A stretch of DNA of 36,731 nt. It comes from Burkholderiaceae bacterium (GTDB lineage Bacteria > Pseudomonadota > Gammaproteobacteria > Burkholderiales > Burkholderiaceae_A). Both the position numbers and the translations under genes were made by a program. The stretch is from the NCBI GenBank assembly GCA_018882795.1, contig VERJ01000021.1, forward strand, positions 1 through 36,731. Direction: 5' to 3'. Each line of letters starts with the position of its first letter. Within the stretch, counting starts at the first letter, position 1. Shown here piece after piece: positions 8,005 to 15,486 of this stretch. The notes beneath the pieces are model-generated. The model was not told the DNA's origin, did no database searches, and saw only the letters and a list, made by a program, of their open reading frames with translations.

Positions 8005-9213
8005 ATGGATTTCAATGTCTCGGCACACGATCATCAGCTGATGGATCAGGTGGATGGTTTTGTGAATGATCGGCTCTTGCCGCTTGAACAGAGCCGCCAA
8101 TCCTTTGATGAGCACGACAACATCTGCGAGGATCTGCTTCAGGATCTGCGCGCAGAAGTCAAAGCGATGGGACTCTTCTCACCCCAGATGCCTGTGGCCC
8201 GCGGCGGCGCAGGGCTTGGCCCCGTGGGCCAGGCCTTGCTGTATGAGCGCATGAATCGTTCCATCTTTGGCCCGGTGTGTTTTAACTGCGCTGCGCCCGA
8301 TGACGGCAATATGCTGGTGCTCTCGAAAGTAGCAACGCCATCTCAACAGGATCGCTGGCTGCAGCCGATCATTGATGGCCGGGTGCGCTCTGCGTTTGTG
8401 ATGACTGAGCCCCATCCTGGTGGGGGCTCTGATCCCAGCATGATTCAGACCCGTGCAGAGCGTCGGGGTGATCGCTGGATGGTGCATGGCCATAAGTGGT
8501 TTATCACGGGTGCGGGTGTCGCGAGCCATTTCATTCTGATTGCAAAGACCGGCGAGGGTGCACGTGATGGGCTGACGGCCTTTGCGTTTCATAAAGATGA
8601 TCCAGGCTGGTCGATCATTCGGCGCATTCCCATCATGGGGCCAGAGGAACACGGTGGCCATTGCGAGCTGCGTTTCGATGGGTTGGAGATCCCGGATGAG
8701 AATCGCTTGATGGAAGTGGGCCAGGGCTTAAAGCTCACACAGATTCGCCTGGGGATTGCGCGGCTCACTCATTGCATGCGCTGGCTCGGATTGGCCCAAC
8801 GTTGCCTTGAAGTGGCCCATGCCTATGTGAACGAACGCAAGGGCTTTGGCATCTTGCTGAAAGATCGCGAGAGCGTCCAGATGCAATTAGGCCGTGTTGC
8901 GATGGCCATTGACACGGGAAGACTGCTCACCATGCGGGCTGCCTGGCGATTGCAGCAAGGCAAAAAAGCCCGGCCTGATATTTCCATGGCCAAGATTCAG
9001 GTGGCCGATACCCTGCAGCTGGCGGCAGATACTGCGATTCAACTCTGTGGGGCACGTGGTTACAGCCAGGATACGCCGCTGGAGTGGATCTATCGTTATG
9101 CGCGCCAGGCCCGGCTGGTCGATGGCGCCAGTGAAGTGCATCAGTCGGTGATCAGCCGCGCCTACCTGGAAAACGGTCGCGAGTTTTTTGCCTGGGGCAG
9201 TGGGCATGACTGA
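8005..9213 (+). CDS. Acyl-CoA dehydrogenase of the ACAD10/11 (LvaC-like) type
   Basis: The 402 residues cover a full ACAD domain. The segment CFNCAAPDDGNMLVL (92-106) closely resembles the FNC.APDTGNMEVL signature I recall from ACAD11. FVMTEP and WFITGA flavin motifs follow. The C-terminal active-site loop reads RLVDGASEVHQS, with Asp373 where ordinary ACADs, including the neighbouring 600-residue enzyme, have Glu in YEG. In ACAD10/11 and LvaC this fold acts on phosphorylated 4-hydroxyacyl-CoAs made by an APH-type kinase. Its stop overlaps the start of exactly such a kinase (ATGA at 9206-9213), which argues for translational coupling and joint function. The family call is strong; the substrate is inference. 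Confidence 0.88.
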   Translation: MDFNVSAHDHQLMDQVDGFVNDRLLPLEQSRQSFDEHDNICEDLLQDLRAEVKAMGLFSPQMPVARGGAGLGPVGQALLYERMNRSIFGPVCFNCAAPDDGNMLVLSKVATPSQQDRWLQPIIDGRVRSAFVMTEPHPGGGSDPSMIQTRAERRGDRWMVHGHKWFITGAGVASHFILIAKTGEGARDGLTAFAFHKDDPGWSIIRRIPIMGPEEHGGHCELRFDGLEIPDENRLMEVGQGLKLTQIRLGIARLTHCMRWLGLAQRCLEVAHAYVNERKGFGILLKDRESVQMQLGRVAMAIDTGRLLTMRAAWRLQQGKKARPDISMAKIQVADTLQLAADTAIQLCGARGYSQDTPLEWIYRYARQARLVDGASEVHQSVISRAYLENGREFFAWGSGHD

Positions 9214-10636
9214 GTCTGCCGCCACGCTGGCTGCGCAGCTGCAGCCCTTGGTGGAAGAGGCCTGCGCGCAGACCGGGCGCAGACTGCAACTGAAAGATGC
9301 CCGCCTTCTATCGGGCGGAGCGATCAACCAGAATTTTCTGCTTGAACTGACGGATGCGCAGGGGGCCGCACACCGTTGGGTGATGCGTCGTGGCCAGTCC
9401 CAGCCTATTCCGGGCACCTTGGGTAGAGAGGCCGAGTTCGACATGGTGACCCACGCGTTTGCCATGGGGGTTCGCGTGGCCCAACCGATTGCCCATCTCG
9501 CGGACCGCAGTCCATCGGTGAGTTTTTTTCTCTGGTGTCAGGGCAAGACGGATCCCCGCGCGCTGCTGGCCTGGGCCACGGGAAAAGGTAAAGGCGCAGA
9601 ACATCGCGCCGAAGCGCAGCATCAGGCTGCAGTGCAGGCATTGACTCAGGATCTTGGCGCGCAGCTTGCACTTCTGCATGGACGCTCCTCTGCAATTGCT
9701 GCACACGAGAAGCTCTCTGCCCATATTGGACAGCCTGCAGCCGATGGCATTGCCGCATGCAGCAACATGCTGACGAAAAGTTTTTCTCTGGTCCGGCAGC
9801 CAGCAAGTTATTTAAGCGCGGCCTATGCGCATGTGATGCGGGAGTTTGAATCGGTGGCCGCAGCCAGGGCAGAGCGCTTTGGGCGAATGCCTGCGGCCTG
9901 CCTCTGCCATCACGACTATCGGCTGGGAAACCTGATGATCGATACCCAGCATGCTGCTGTGACTGCGGTACTCGACTGGGAGTTTGCCCACTGGGGCGAT
10001 CCAATGGCCGATATTGGCTGGCTCACGGCGCCCTGCTGGCGTTTTGGGGGTACAGCGCCAGTCGCCGGCTTTGGCCGCATCGAGGACCTGTTGCAGGGCT
10101 ACGCCTGTGCAGGTGGAGAGAATCGTTGGTCGCAGGCGGACCTGGCCTGGGCGATTGAGCAAGAAGTGTCGTTCTGGCAGCGTTTTGCACACCTGCGCTG
10201 GGCCATCATTGCTGCGCAGCAAGGCGAGCGGGCGGTCAGCGGAGAATCCGAGGCCTTAGAGCTGCGCATCACTGGCGCCATGGTGGCCAGCATTCTGGAG
10301 CCTGTGCTTGCCCATTACTGGACCGCTGGTGAGAACCACACGGGTGGCAGTCATGGGGCCTTGGCTTCTTCGGCTGCTTTGCCCGAGCTGGGTGCCGATC
10401 ATCACGGCCTTGATGTCTTGCTTGCAGAGGCTGCCTTGCATCTGCGTAACCATCTCGGGCCACAGCTCTCTGGAAGCGCCCGCTACAGTGCACTCATGTC
10501 CGCCAATGCGATACGACTCGCCAGAGCCGCACTGCGCGCAGCGCAGATTTCTTCGGGGTTGTCTGCATCCGGCAGTGAGCAGTTAGCCCGTGAGGAGTTG
10601 CAACGTGATTTGGCGATTTGGGGGTTTCGCGGTTAG
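9206..10636 (+). CDS. APH-type phosphotransferase with fused C-terminal DUF6285/LvaB-like domain
   Basis: The 476-residue protein starts at the ATG overlapping the upstream stop; an in-frame TTG at 9188 is less likely. Residues about 30-370 form an aminoglycoside-phosphotransferase-like kinase fold: LLSGGAINQNF (nucleotide loop), the Brenner motif CHHDYRLGN (His236, catalytic Asp237, Asn242) and VLDWEFAHWGDP (metal Asp257). A low-complexity linker then leads to a helical segment (about 400-445) containing RYSALMSANAIRLARAAL. This resembles the small DUF6285-type proteins usually encoded separately beside such kinases, LvaB-like as I recall. The likely job is ATP-dependent phosphorylation of the hydroxyl of a 4-hydroxyacyl-CoA, for removal by the adjacent ACAD. 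The fusion is seen in the sequence; the domain name is unverified. Confidence 0.82.
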   Translation: MTESAATLAAQLQPLVEEACAQTGRRLQLKDARLLSGGAINQNFLLELTDAQGAAHRWVMRRGQSQPIPGTLGREAEFDMVTHAFAMGVRVAQPIAHLADRSPSVSFFLWCQGKTDPRALLAWATGKGKGAEHRAEAQHQAAVQALTQDLGAQLALLHGRSSAIAAHEKLSAHIGQPAADGIAACSNMLTKSFSLVRQPASYLSAAYAHVMREFESVAAARAERFGRMPAACLCHHDYRLGNLMIDTQHAAVTAVLDWEFAHWGDPMADIGWLTAPCWRFGGTAPVAGFGRIEDLLQGYACAGGENRWSQADLAWAIEQEVSFWQRFAHLRWAIIAAQQGERAVSGESEALELRITGAMVASILEPVLAHYWTAGENHTGGSHGALASSAALPELGADHHGLDVLLAEAALHLRNHLGPQLSGSARYSALMSANAIRLARAALRAAQISSGLSASGSEQLAREELQRDLAIWGFRG

Positions 10637-10722
10637 GACTGGACGGGCTGATTCTGGGATCGGGGATCGGGTTTCCCCCAGGGCTCGAGCAATTTAGAGC
10701 ATCTGACTTCTCGGCTATAAAG

Positions 10723-11505
10723 ATGTCCATGCAACACGATTCCGAATTTGTGATCGAGACCAGAAACCTGACCAAGGAATTCCTTGGGTTTGTTGCGGTC
10801 AAAAACGTCAATTTGAAGGTGCGGCGTCACGCGATTCACGCCATCATCGGCCCCAATGGCGCAGGCAAAAGCACCTGTTTCAACCTGATCACAAAGTTTC
10901 ATGCGCCCACGAGCGGACACATTTTCTTTAACGGCCAAGATGTGACCCATTTCACGCCGCCCCATATTGCGCGCGCAGGTGTGGTCCGCTCCTTCCAGAT
11001 TTCCGCTGTGTTTCCCCATATGACTGTGCTGGAGAATGTGCGCATTGGGTTGCAGCGAGGGGCCGTGAATTCATTTAATTTCTGGAGCAGTGACCGTTCT
11101 CTATCCGTTTTGAATGAGCGCTGCATGCAGGCCTTGCATGAAGTCGGTCTTGAAGAATTCGCAGATGAGCTGGCAGTGAACCTGCCTTATGGCCGCAAGC
11201 GCGCACTTGAGATCGCGACAACGCTTGTGACCGATCCTGAGGTGATGCTGCTCGATGAGCCCACCCAGGGTATGGGCCATGAAGATGTAGAACGTGTGAC
11301 CAGTTTGATTAAAAAGGTCTCGGCTGGCCGCACGATCGTGATGGTGGAGCACAACATGAAGGTGGTGGCCAAGATCGCCGACACCATCTCTGTGCTGCAG
11401 CGGGGTGAGGTGATCGCCGAAGGCGATTACGCCACTGTGTCAAACAATCCGCAGGTGATGGAAGCCTATATGGGCTCGGCCGATACCGAATTGGCGGGCC
11501 ACTGA
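10723..11505 (+). CDS. livG: Branched-chain amino-acid-type ABC transporter ATPase (LivG-like)
   Basis: This 260-residue ATPase has Walker A GPNGAGKST (Lys49), Q-loop SFQISAVFPHM, a degenerate signature LPYGRKRALEIA, Walker B VMLLDEP (174-180) and the H-loop VEHNMKVV. LivG-type ATPases usually have a poorly conserved signature, so the degeneracy is normal. The frame stays open back to 10618, overlapping the kinase gene, but homology begins at EFVIETRNLTKEF and the ATG at 10723 (or 10729) fits. It is the first of five genes for a HAAT-family importer that probably brings in the acid degraded by the upstream enzymes. About 86 bp without a clear terminator separate it from the kinase gene. Confidence 0.9.
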   Translation: MSMQHDSEFVIETRNLTKEFLGFVAVKNVNLKVRRHAIHAIIGPNGAGKSTCFNLITKFHAPTSGHIFFNGQDVTHFTPPHIARAGVVRSFQISAVFPHMTVLENVRIGLQRGAVNSFNFWSSDRSLSVLNERCMQALHEVGLEEFADELAVNLPYGRKRALEIATTLVTDPEVMLLDEPTQGMGHEDVERVTSLIKKVSAGRTIVMVEHNMKVVAKIADTISVLQRGEVIAEGDYATVSNNPQVMEAYMGSADTELAGH

Positions 11506-11532
11506 GCGCATCGAGAAATTGAATCACTGATC

Positions 11533-12246
11533 ATGTCGAACGCAGTCCCCGCCCTCGAAATCCAAGACCTGCATGCCTGGTATGGGGAGTCCCATGTCCT
11601 GCACGGCATCAATCTCAAAGTCGATCATGGCGAGGTGATCTGTCTGCTCGGCCGTAACGGTGCGGGGCGTACCTCCACCCTGCGTGCCATCATGGGTCTG
11701 ACAGGAAAGCGCACGGGATCAATCCGAGTCAACGGTACAGAGTTGATCGGCATGCCCTCACACGAGGTAGCCCGTCTCGGTATTGGGTACTGCCCAGAAG
11801 AGCGCGGCATCTTTACGAGTCTTAGCTGCGAACAAAATCTTATGCTGCCGCCGCGGGTTGGCAAGAGTAAGGGGCTCGCAATCGAAGAGATCTACCAAAT
11901 GTTTCCCAATCTGCAGGAGCGGCGTAAAAGCCCCGGCGGACGACTCTCCGGCGGTGAGCAGCAGATGCTGGCGATTGCCCGCATTCTGCGCACGGGCGCA
12001 AACCTTCTGCTGCTTGATGAAATCACCGAGGGCCTGGCGCCGGTGATTGTGCAGAAGCTGGGAGAGGTGGTGCGGACACTGAAAGACCGCGGATTTACCG
12101 TGGTGTTGGTGGAGCAGAATTTCCGATTTGCCTCCAAGCTGGCCGATCGCAATTATGTGATTGAGCATGGGCAGGTTGTGAAAGTGGTCGAAAGAAATGA
12201 TCTTGAGGCGAATCAGGAAGAGCTGAAGGAACTGTTGGGCGTCTGA
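11533..12246 (+). CDS. livF: Branched-chain amino-acid-type ABC transporter ATPase (LivF-like), Walker A Lys replaced by Arg
   Basis: A 237-residue partner ATPase. The Walker A motif reads GRNGAGRTS, with Arg46 where the nucleotide-binding lysine normally sits; the codons are unambiguous. LSGGEQQ (138-144) is a perfect ABC signature. Walker B is LLLLDEITEGLAP, with Ile164 instead of the usual Pro after Asp-Glu. The H-region reads VEQNFRFA, with Gln where many ABC ATPases have His but LivF commonly has VEQN. The catalytic Glu163 is kept, so the protein is not plainly dead; it could be a regulatory or weak ATPase paired with the intact LivG. The ATG is 27 bp after livG. Confidence 0.9.
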   Translation: MSNAVPALEIQDLHAWYGESHVLHGINLKVDHGEVICLLGRNGAGRTSTLRAIMGLTGKRTGSIRVNGTELIGMPSHEVARLGIGYCPEERGIFTSLSCEQNLMLPPRVGKSKGLAIEEIYQMFPNLQERRKSPGGRLSGGEQQMLAIARILRTGANLLLLDEITEGLAPVIVQKLGEVVRTLKDRGFTVVLVEQNFRFASKLADRNYVIEHGQVVKVVERNDLEANQEELKELLGV

Positions 12247-12300
12247 TCATCAAGGCGATTTTTTAGTGTGAATTAATCGAATTACTTTAGGAGAAATGAA

Positions 12301-13515
12301 ATGAAAAAAACCAAGATCGCCAGCCTCCTGGCAGCGGGATTGCTGTCTGCGGCAGGTTCGGTATCCGCACAGAACATCTCGGATAACGAAGTCCGCATTG
12401 GTGTGCTGACGGACCTCTCTGGAATCTATTCCGCCATTGAGGGACCGGGTGCCGTGTTGGCCGCCCAGATGGCCGCGAGAGATTTTGGCGGCAAGATACT
12501 GGGTAAAAACATCGTGATCACTTCTGCCGACACCCAGTCCAAGGCAGACCTGGCCAGCTCCAAGGCCCGCGAGATGTTTGAAAAAGACAAGGTCGACATG
12601 ATTGTCGGCAATGTGTCCACGGCATCCGCACTGGCTGCGATGGAAGTGGCAGAGCAGAAAAACAAGATCTCGATTGTGACCGGCGCCGCATCGCTGCCGA
12701 TTACCAACGAGAAGTGCACTCCGGTGAACATCCACTACGTGTATGACACCTATGCGCTGTCGCGCGGTACCGGCAAGGCCGTGGTGGACACGGGCAAGAA
12801 GACCTGGTTCTTCGTGACTGCGGATTACGCCTTTGGCCATACGCTTGAGCGCGATACGGGTGAAGTGGTTGCCGCCAATGGCGGTAAGGTGCTGGGGTCG
12901 GTCAAGCATCCGATCAACACTTCCGATTTTTCATCCTTCATGGCCCAGGCCCAGGCATCGAAGGCTGATGTGATTGGCCTGGCCAATGCCGGTGGCGACA
13001 CCATTGGTTCAGTCAAGCAGGCCGCTGAGCTGGGCATCATGGGCTCTAAGCAAGTCGTGGTACCGCTTCTGATGTTCACGAGCGACATTCAGGCCCTGGG
13101 TCTGAAGACCACCGCTGGCATGACCTTTACTGAAGGCTGGTACTGGGATTACAACGATTCCAACCGCAAGTTTGCCGAGCGCTTCATGAAGGAATTCAAG
13201 GGCAAGGCTCCCACCTCTGTTCAGGCAGGCGTCTACTCGGCCACCATGCAGTACCTGAAGGCCATTGAGGCGACCAAGACCGACGACACAGCTCCGGTGA
13301 TGAAGCACCTGAAGTCCATTGAGATCAATGATGGTCTGTTCAAGGGCAAGATTCGCGCTGATGGCAAGTTCGAGCACGACATGTATCTGCTCGAAGTGAA
13401 AAAGCCCTCGGAGTCAAAGAATCCTAACGATGTGGCCAAAGTGATCAAGGTGATTGCTGCCAAGGACGCTACCCTGCCCCTGGCACAGTCGAAGTGCAAA
13501 TTGGTAGCCAAGTAA
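12301..13515 (+). CDS. livK: Periplasmic substrate-binding protein of the Liv-type ABC transporter
   Basis: 404 residues with a classic Sec signal peptide (MKKTKIASLLAAGLLSAAG..VSA, cleavage near 23/24), then a type-1 periplasmic binding fold beginning VRIGVLTDLSGIYSAIEGPG. Characteristic segments include ADTQSKADLASSKAREM, VSTASALA, FFVTADYAFGHTLE and VGLANAGGDT-like text around 235-245. Cys residues near 140 and 400 (NEKCTP, SKCKLV) may form a disulfide that pins the C-terminus. An AGGAG lies about 8 nt before the ATG. In this family the binding protein sets specificity, and close relatives often bind aromatic or fatty acids rather than amino acids; the ligand is not predictable here. A strong ribosome-binding site suits the high expression usual for binding proteins. 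Confidence 0.92.
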   Translation: MKKTKIASLLAAGLLSAAGSVSAQNISDNEVRIGVLTDLSGIYSAIEGPGAVLAAQMAARDFGGKILGKNIVITSADTQSKADLASSKAREMFEKDKVDMIVGNVSTASALAAMEVAEQKNKISIVTGAASLPITNEKCTPVNIHYVYDTYALSRGTGKAVVDTGKKTWFFVTADYAFGHTLERDTGEVVAANGGKVLGSVKHPINTSDFSSFMAQAQASKADVIGLANAGGDTIGSVKQAAELGIMGSKQVVVPLLMFTSDIQALGLKTTAGMTFTEGWYWDYNDSNRKFAERFMKEFKGKAPTSVQAGVYSATMQYLKAIEATKTDDTAPVMKHLKSIEINDGLFKGKIRADGKFEHDMYLLEVKKPSESKNPNDVAKVIKVIAAKDATLPLAQSKCKLVAK

Positions 13516-13545
13516 GCGGCTATCTACTGACTCGGCGATTGCATC

Positions 13546-14460
13546 ATGTTTGAGCTGCTCGGCATCACCCCACAGGCCCTGACTTCGCAGCTGTTGATCG
13601 GCCTGATCAACGGATCGTTCTATGCGCTGCTCAGTCTCGGCCTGGCGGTGATTTTCGGGCTGCTCAATGTGATCAATTTCACCCATGGCGCCCAGTACAT
13701 GCTGGGGGCCATGCTGGCCTGGATTGGCCTGACCCAGCTGGGTGGCTGGATCGGTATGCCGGAGTTAGAGATCAACTATTTTGTGGCGCTCATCTTGGCG
13801 CCGCTTGTTGTTGGGGCGTTCAGTGTGGTGATTGAAAAGACCATGCTCAAGCAGCTCTATCACTTGGACCATCTCTATGGCCTGCTGCTGACCTTTGGCC
13901 TGGCTCTGGTGGTGGAGGGGATGTTCCGCCACTGGTTCGGTGTGCTGGGCAACAGTTACCCAGTGCCAGAACTTCTACAGGGCGGGCTGCGGGTAGGTGA
14001 TCTGTTTCTGCCTTACTACCGGCTCTGGGTGGTGTTTGCTGCCTTATTGATTTGTTTCGTGACCTGGTACTTTATCGAGCGCACAAATCTGGGAAGCCTG
14101 CTGCGTGCCGGTACGGAAAATCCCAAACTGCTGCAGGCGCTCGGTGTGAATGTGCCGCTTCTGGTCACCCTGACCTATGGCGTGGGCTGTGCGCTGGCCG
14201 CTGTGGCGGGCGTGATGGCCGCACCGATTTATCAGGTCACGGCGATCATGGGATCCAACCTGATCATTGTGGTGTTTGCGGTGGTGGTGATTGGCGGCAT
14301 GGGTTCGATTGCGGGCTCGATCATCACGGGCCTGGGCCTGGGCGTGGTGGAGGGGTTGACCAAGGTCTTTTATCCCCAGGCCTCTTCCGTATCGATCTTT
14401 GTGATCATGATCATCGTGCTGCTGATCAAGCCGGCGGGCTTGTTTGGTCGCGTGCGCTAG
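13546..14460 (+). CDS. livH: Liv-type ABC transporter permease (LivH-like)
   Basis: 304 residues with about eight hydrophobic segments. The N-terminal text LLIGLINGSFYALLSLGLAVIFG and NVINFTHGAQYMLGA is the hallmark of LivH permeases. The cytoplasmic coupling loop is recognisable as RAGTENPKLLQALGVNV. The C-terminal part VVVIGGMGSIAGSIITGLGLG is also typical. It forms the membrane channel together with the next permease. It starts 30 bp after the binding-protein gene and ends 13 bp before the second permease, consistent with one operon. Confidence 0.93.
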   Translation: MFELLGITPQALTSQLLIGLINGSFYALLSLGLAVIFGLLNVINFTHGAQYMLGAMLAWIGLTQLGGWIGMPELEINYFVALILAPLVVGAFSVVIEKTMLKQLYHLDHLYGLLLTFGLALVVEGMFRHWFGVLGNSYPVPELLQGGLRVGDLFLPYYRLWVVFAALLICFVTWYFIERTNLGSLLRAGTENPKLLQALGVNVPLLVTLTYGVGCALAAVAGVMAAPIYQVTAIMGSNLIIVVFAVVVIGGMGSIAGSIITGLGLGVVEGLTKVFYPQASSVSIFVIMIIVLLIKPAGLFGRVR

Positions 14461-14473
14461 GAGCCTGCCTGTC

Positions 14474-15406
14474 ATGAATCTGACGCTGACGACCAAGATC
14501 TCGATAGCCATCGTGGCCTTGCTGGCGCTTGTGCCGTTTCAGGGCTTCGTCTACGACCTGTTCATGATGAAGGTGTTTTGCTTTGCAATCTTCGCGGCCT
14601 CGGTCAATCTGCTGCTGGGCTTTGCAGGATTGCTTTCGTTTGGTCATGCGGCATTTTTCGGATCGGCCGCCTATGTCACTGCCCATGCCATGAAGGAGTG
14701 GGGCGTGACACCGGAAATCGGCCTGCTACTGGGGGTCTTGGTCTCCACTGGCCTGGGTTATGTGTTTGGCATGCTGGCCATTCGCCGCCAGGGCATTTAC
14801 TTCGCCATGATCACGCTGGCCCTGGCCCAGGTGATTTTCTTCTTGGCCACTCAGGTGAAATTCACCAACGGTGAAGATGGCATTCAGGGTGTGCCTCGCG
14901 GCATGTTTTTAGGCCTGGTGGACCTGTCCAGTTCCACGGCCATGTATTACTTCACCCTGCTGGTGTTTGTGCTGGCGTTTCTATCGATTCAGCGCATCGT
15001 GCACTCGCCTTTTGGTCAGGTGATGAAGTCGATTCGTGAGAATGAGCCCCGTGCGATTTCACTGGGCTACGACGTGAACAGCTATAAGCTGGCTGCTTTT
15101 ACTCTGTCGGCGGGATTGGCTGGCCTGGGTGGGGGCTTGAAGAGCATCGTGTTGCAGCTGGCTTCGCTCTCCGATGTGTTCTGGCACACCTCTGGTGAAG
15201 GCGTGTTGATGACCATTCTTGGGGGTATTGGCACCCTGTGGGGCCCGGTAGTGGGCGCCGCAGTGGTGGTGAATCTGCAGAACTATCTGGCCAATCTGGG
15301 TGGCTGGAGCACGATTGCCACCGGGGCAATCTTCGTGATCTGTGTGCTGACATTTAGGCGCGGCATCGTGGGTGAGATCGCCCACAAACTGAAAATCAAA
15401 CTCTAG
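14474..15406 (+). CDS. livM: Liv-type ABC transporter permease (LivM-like)
   Basis: 310 residues, largely membrane-embedded. Diagnostic stretches are NLLLGFAGLLSFGHAAFFG, RRQGIYFAMITLALAQ, the coupling loop SIRENEPRAISLGYD and LGGIGTLWGPVVGAA. The frame is open from 14444, but an AGGAG at 14459-14463 (overlapping the livH stop) points to the ATG at 14474. It completes the importer and is the last plus-strand gene of the run. The downstream acyl-CoA synthetase converges on it across 80 bp that contain no strong terminator. Confidence 0.93.
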   Translation: MNLTLTTKISIAIVALLALVPFQGFVYDLFMMKVFCFAIFAASVNLLLGFAGLLSFGHAAFFGSAAYVTAHAMKEWGVTPEIGLLLGVLVSTGLGYVFGMLAIRRQGIYFAMITLALAQVIFFLATQVKFTNGEDGIQGVPRGMFLGLVDLSSSTAMYYFTLLVFVLAFLSIQRIVHSPFGQVMKSIRENEPRAISLGYDVNSYKLAAFTLSAGLAGLGGGLKSIVLQLASLSDVFWHTSGEGVLMTILGGIGTLWGPVVGAAVVVNLQNYLANLGGWSTIATGAIFVICVLTFRRGIVGEIAHKLKIKL

Positions 15407-15486
15407 GCGTAAGGCGCGGGCGTACTTGCACTACTTGCATCGCTCGAATTGCTGAGCCCCTGTCAAAAAGGGAATCGGTTTCGCGC

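Noticed and set aside
10637-10722. Possible hairpin (CTGGG ... CCCAG) between the kinase and livG genes
   Set aside because: The arms are only 5 bp with a loop of about 20 nt and no T-run, too weak to call a terminator.
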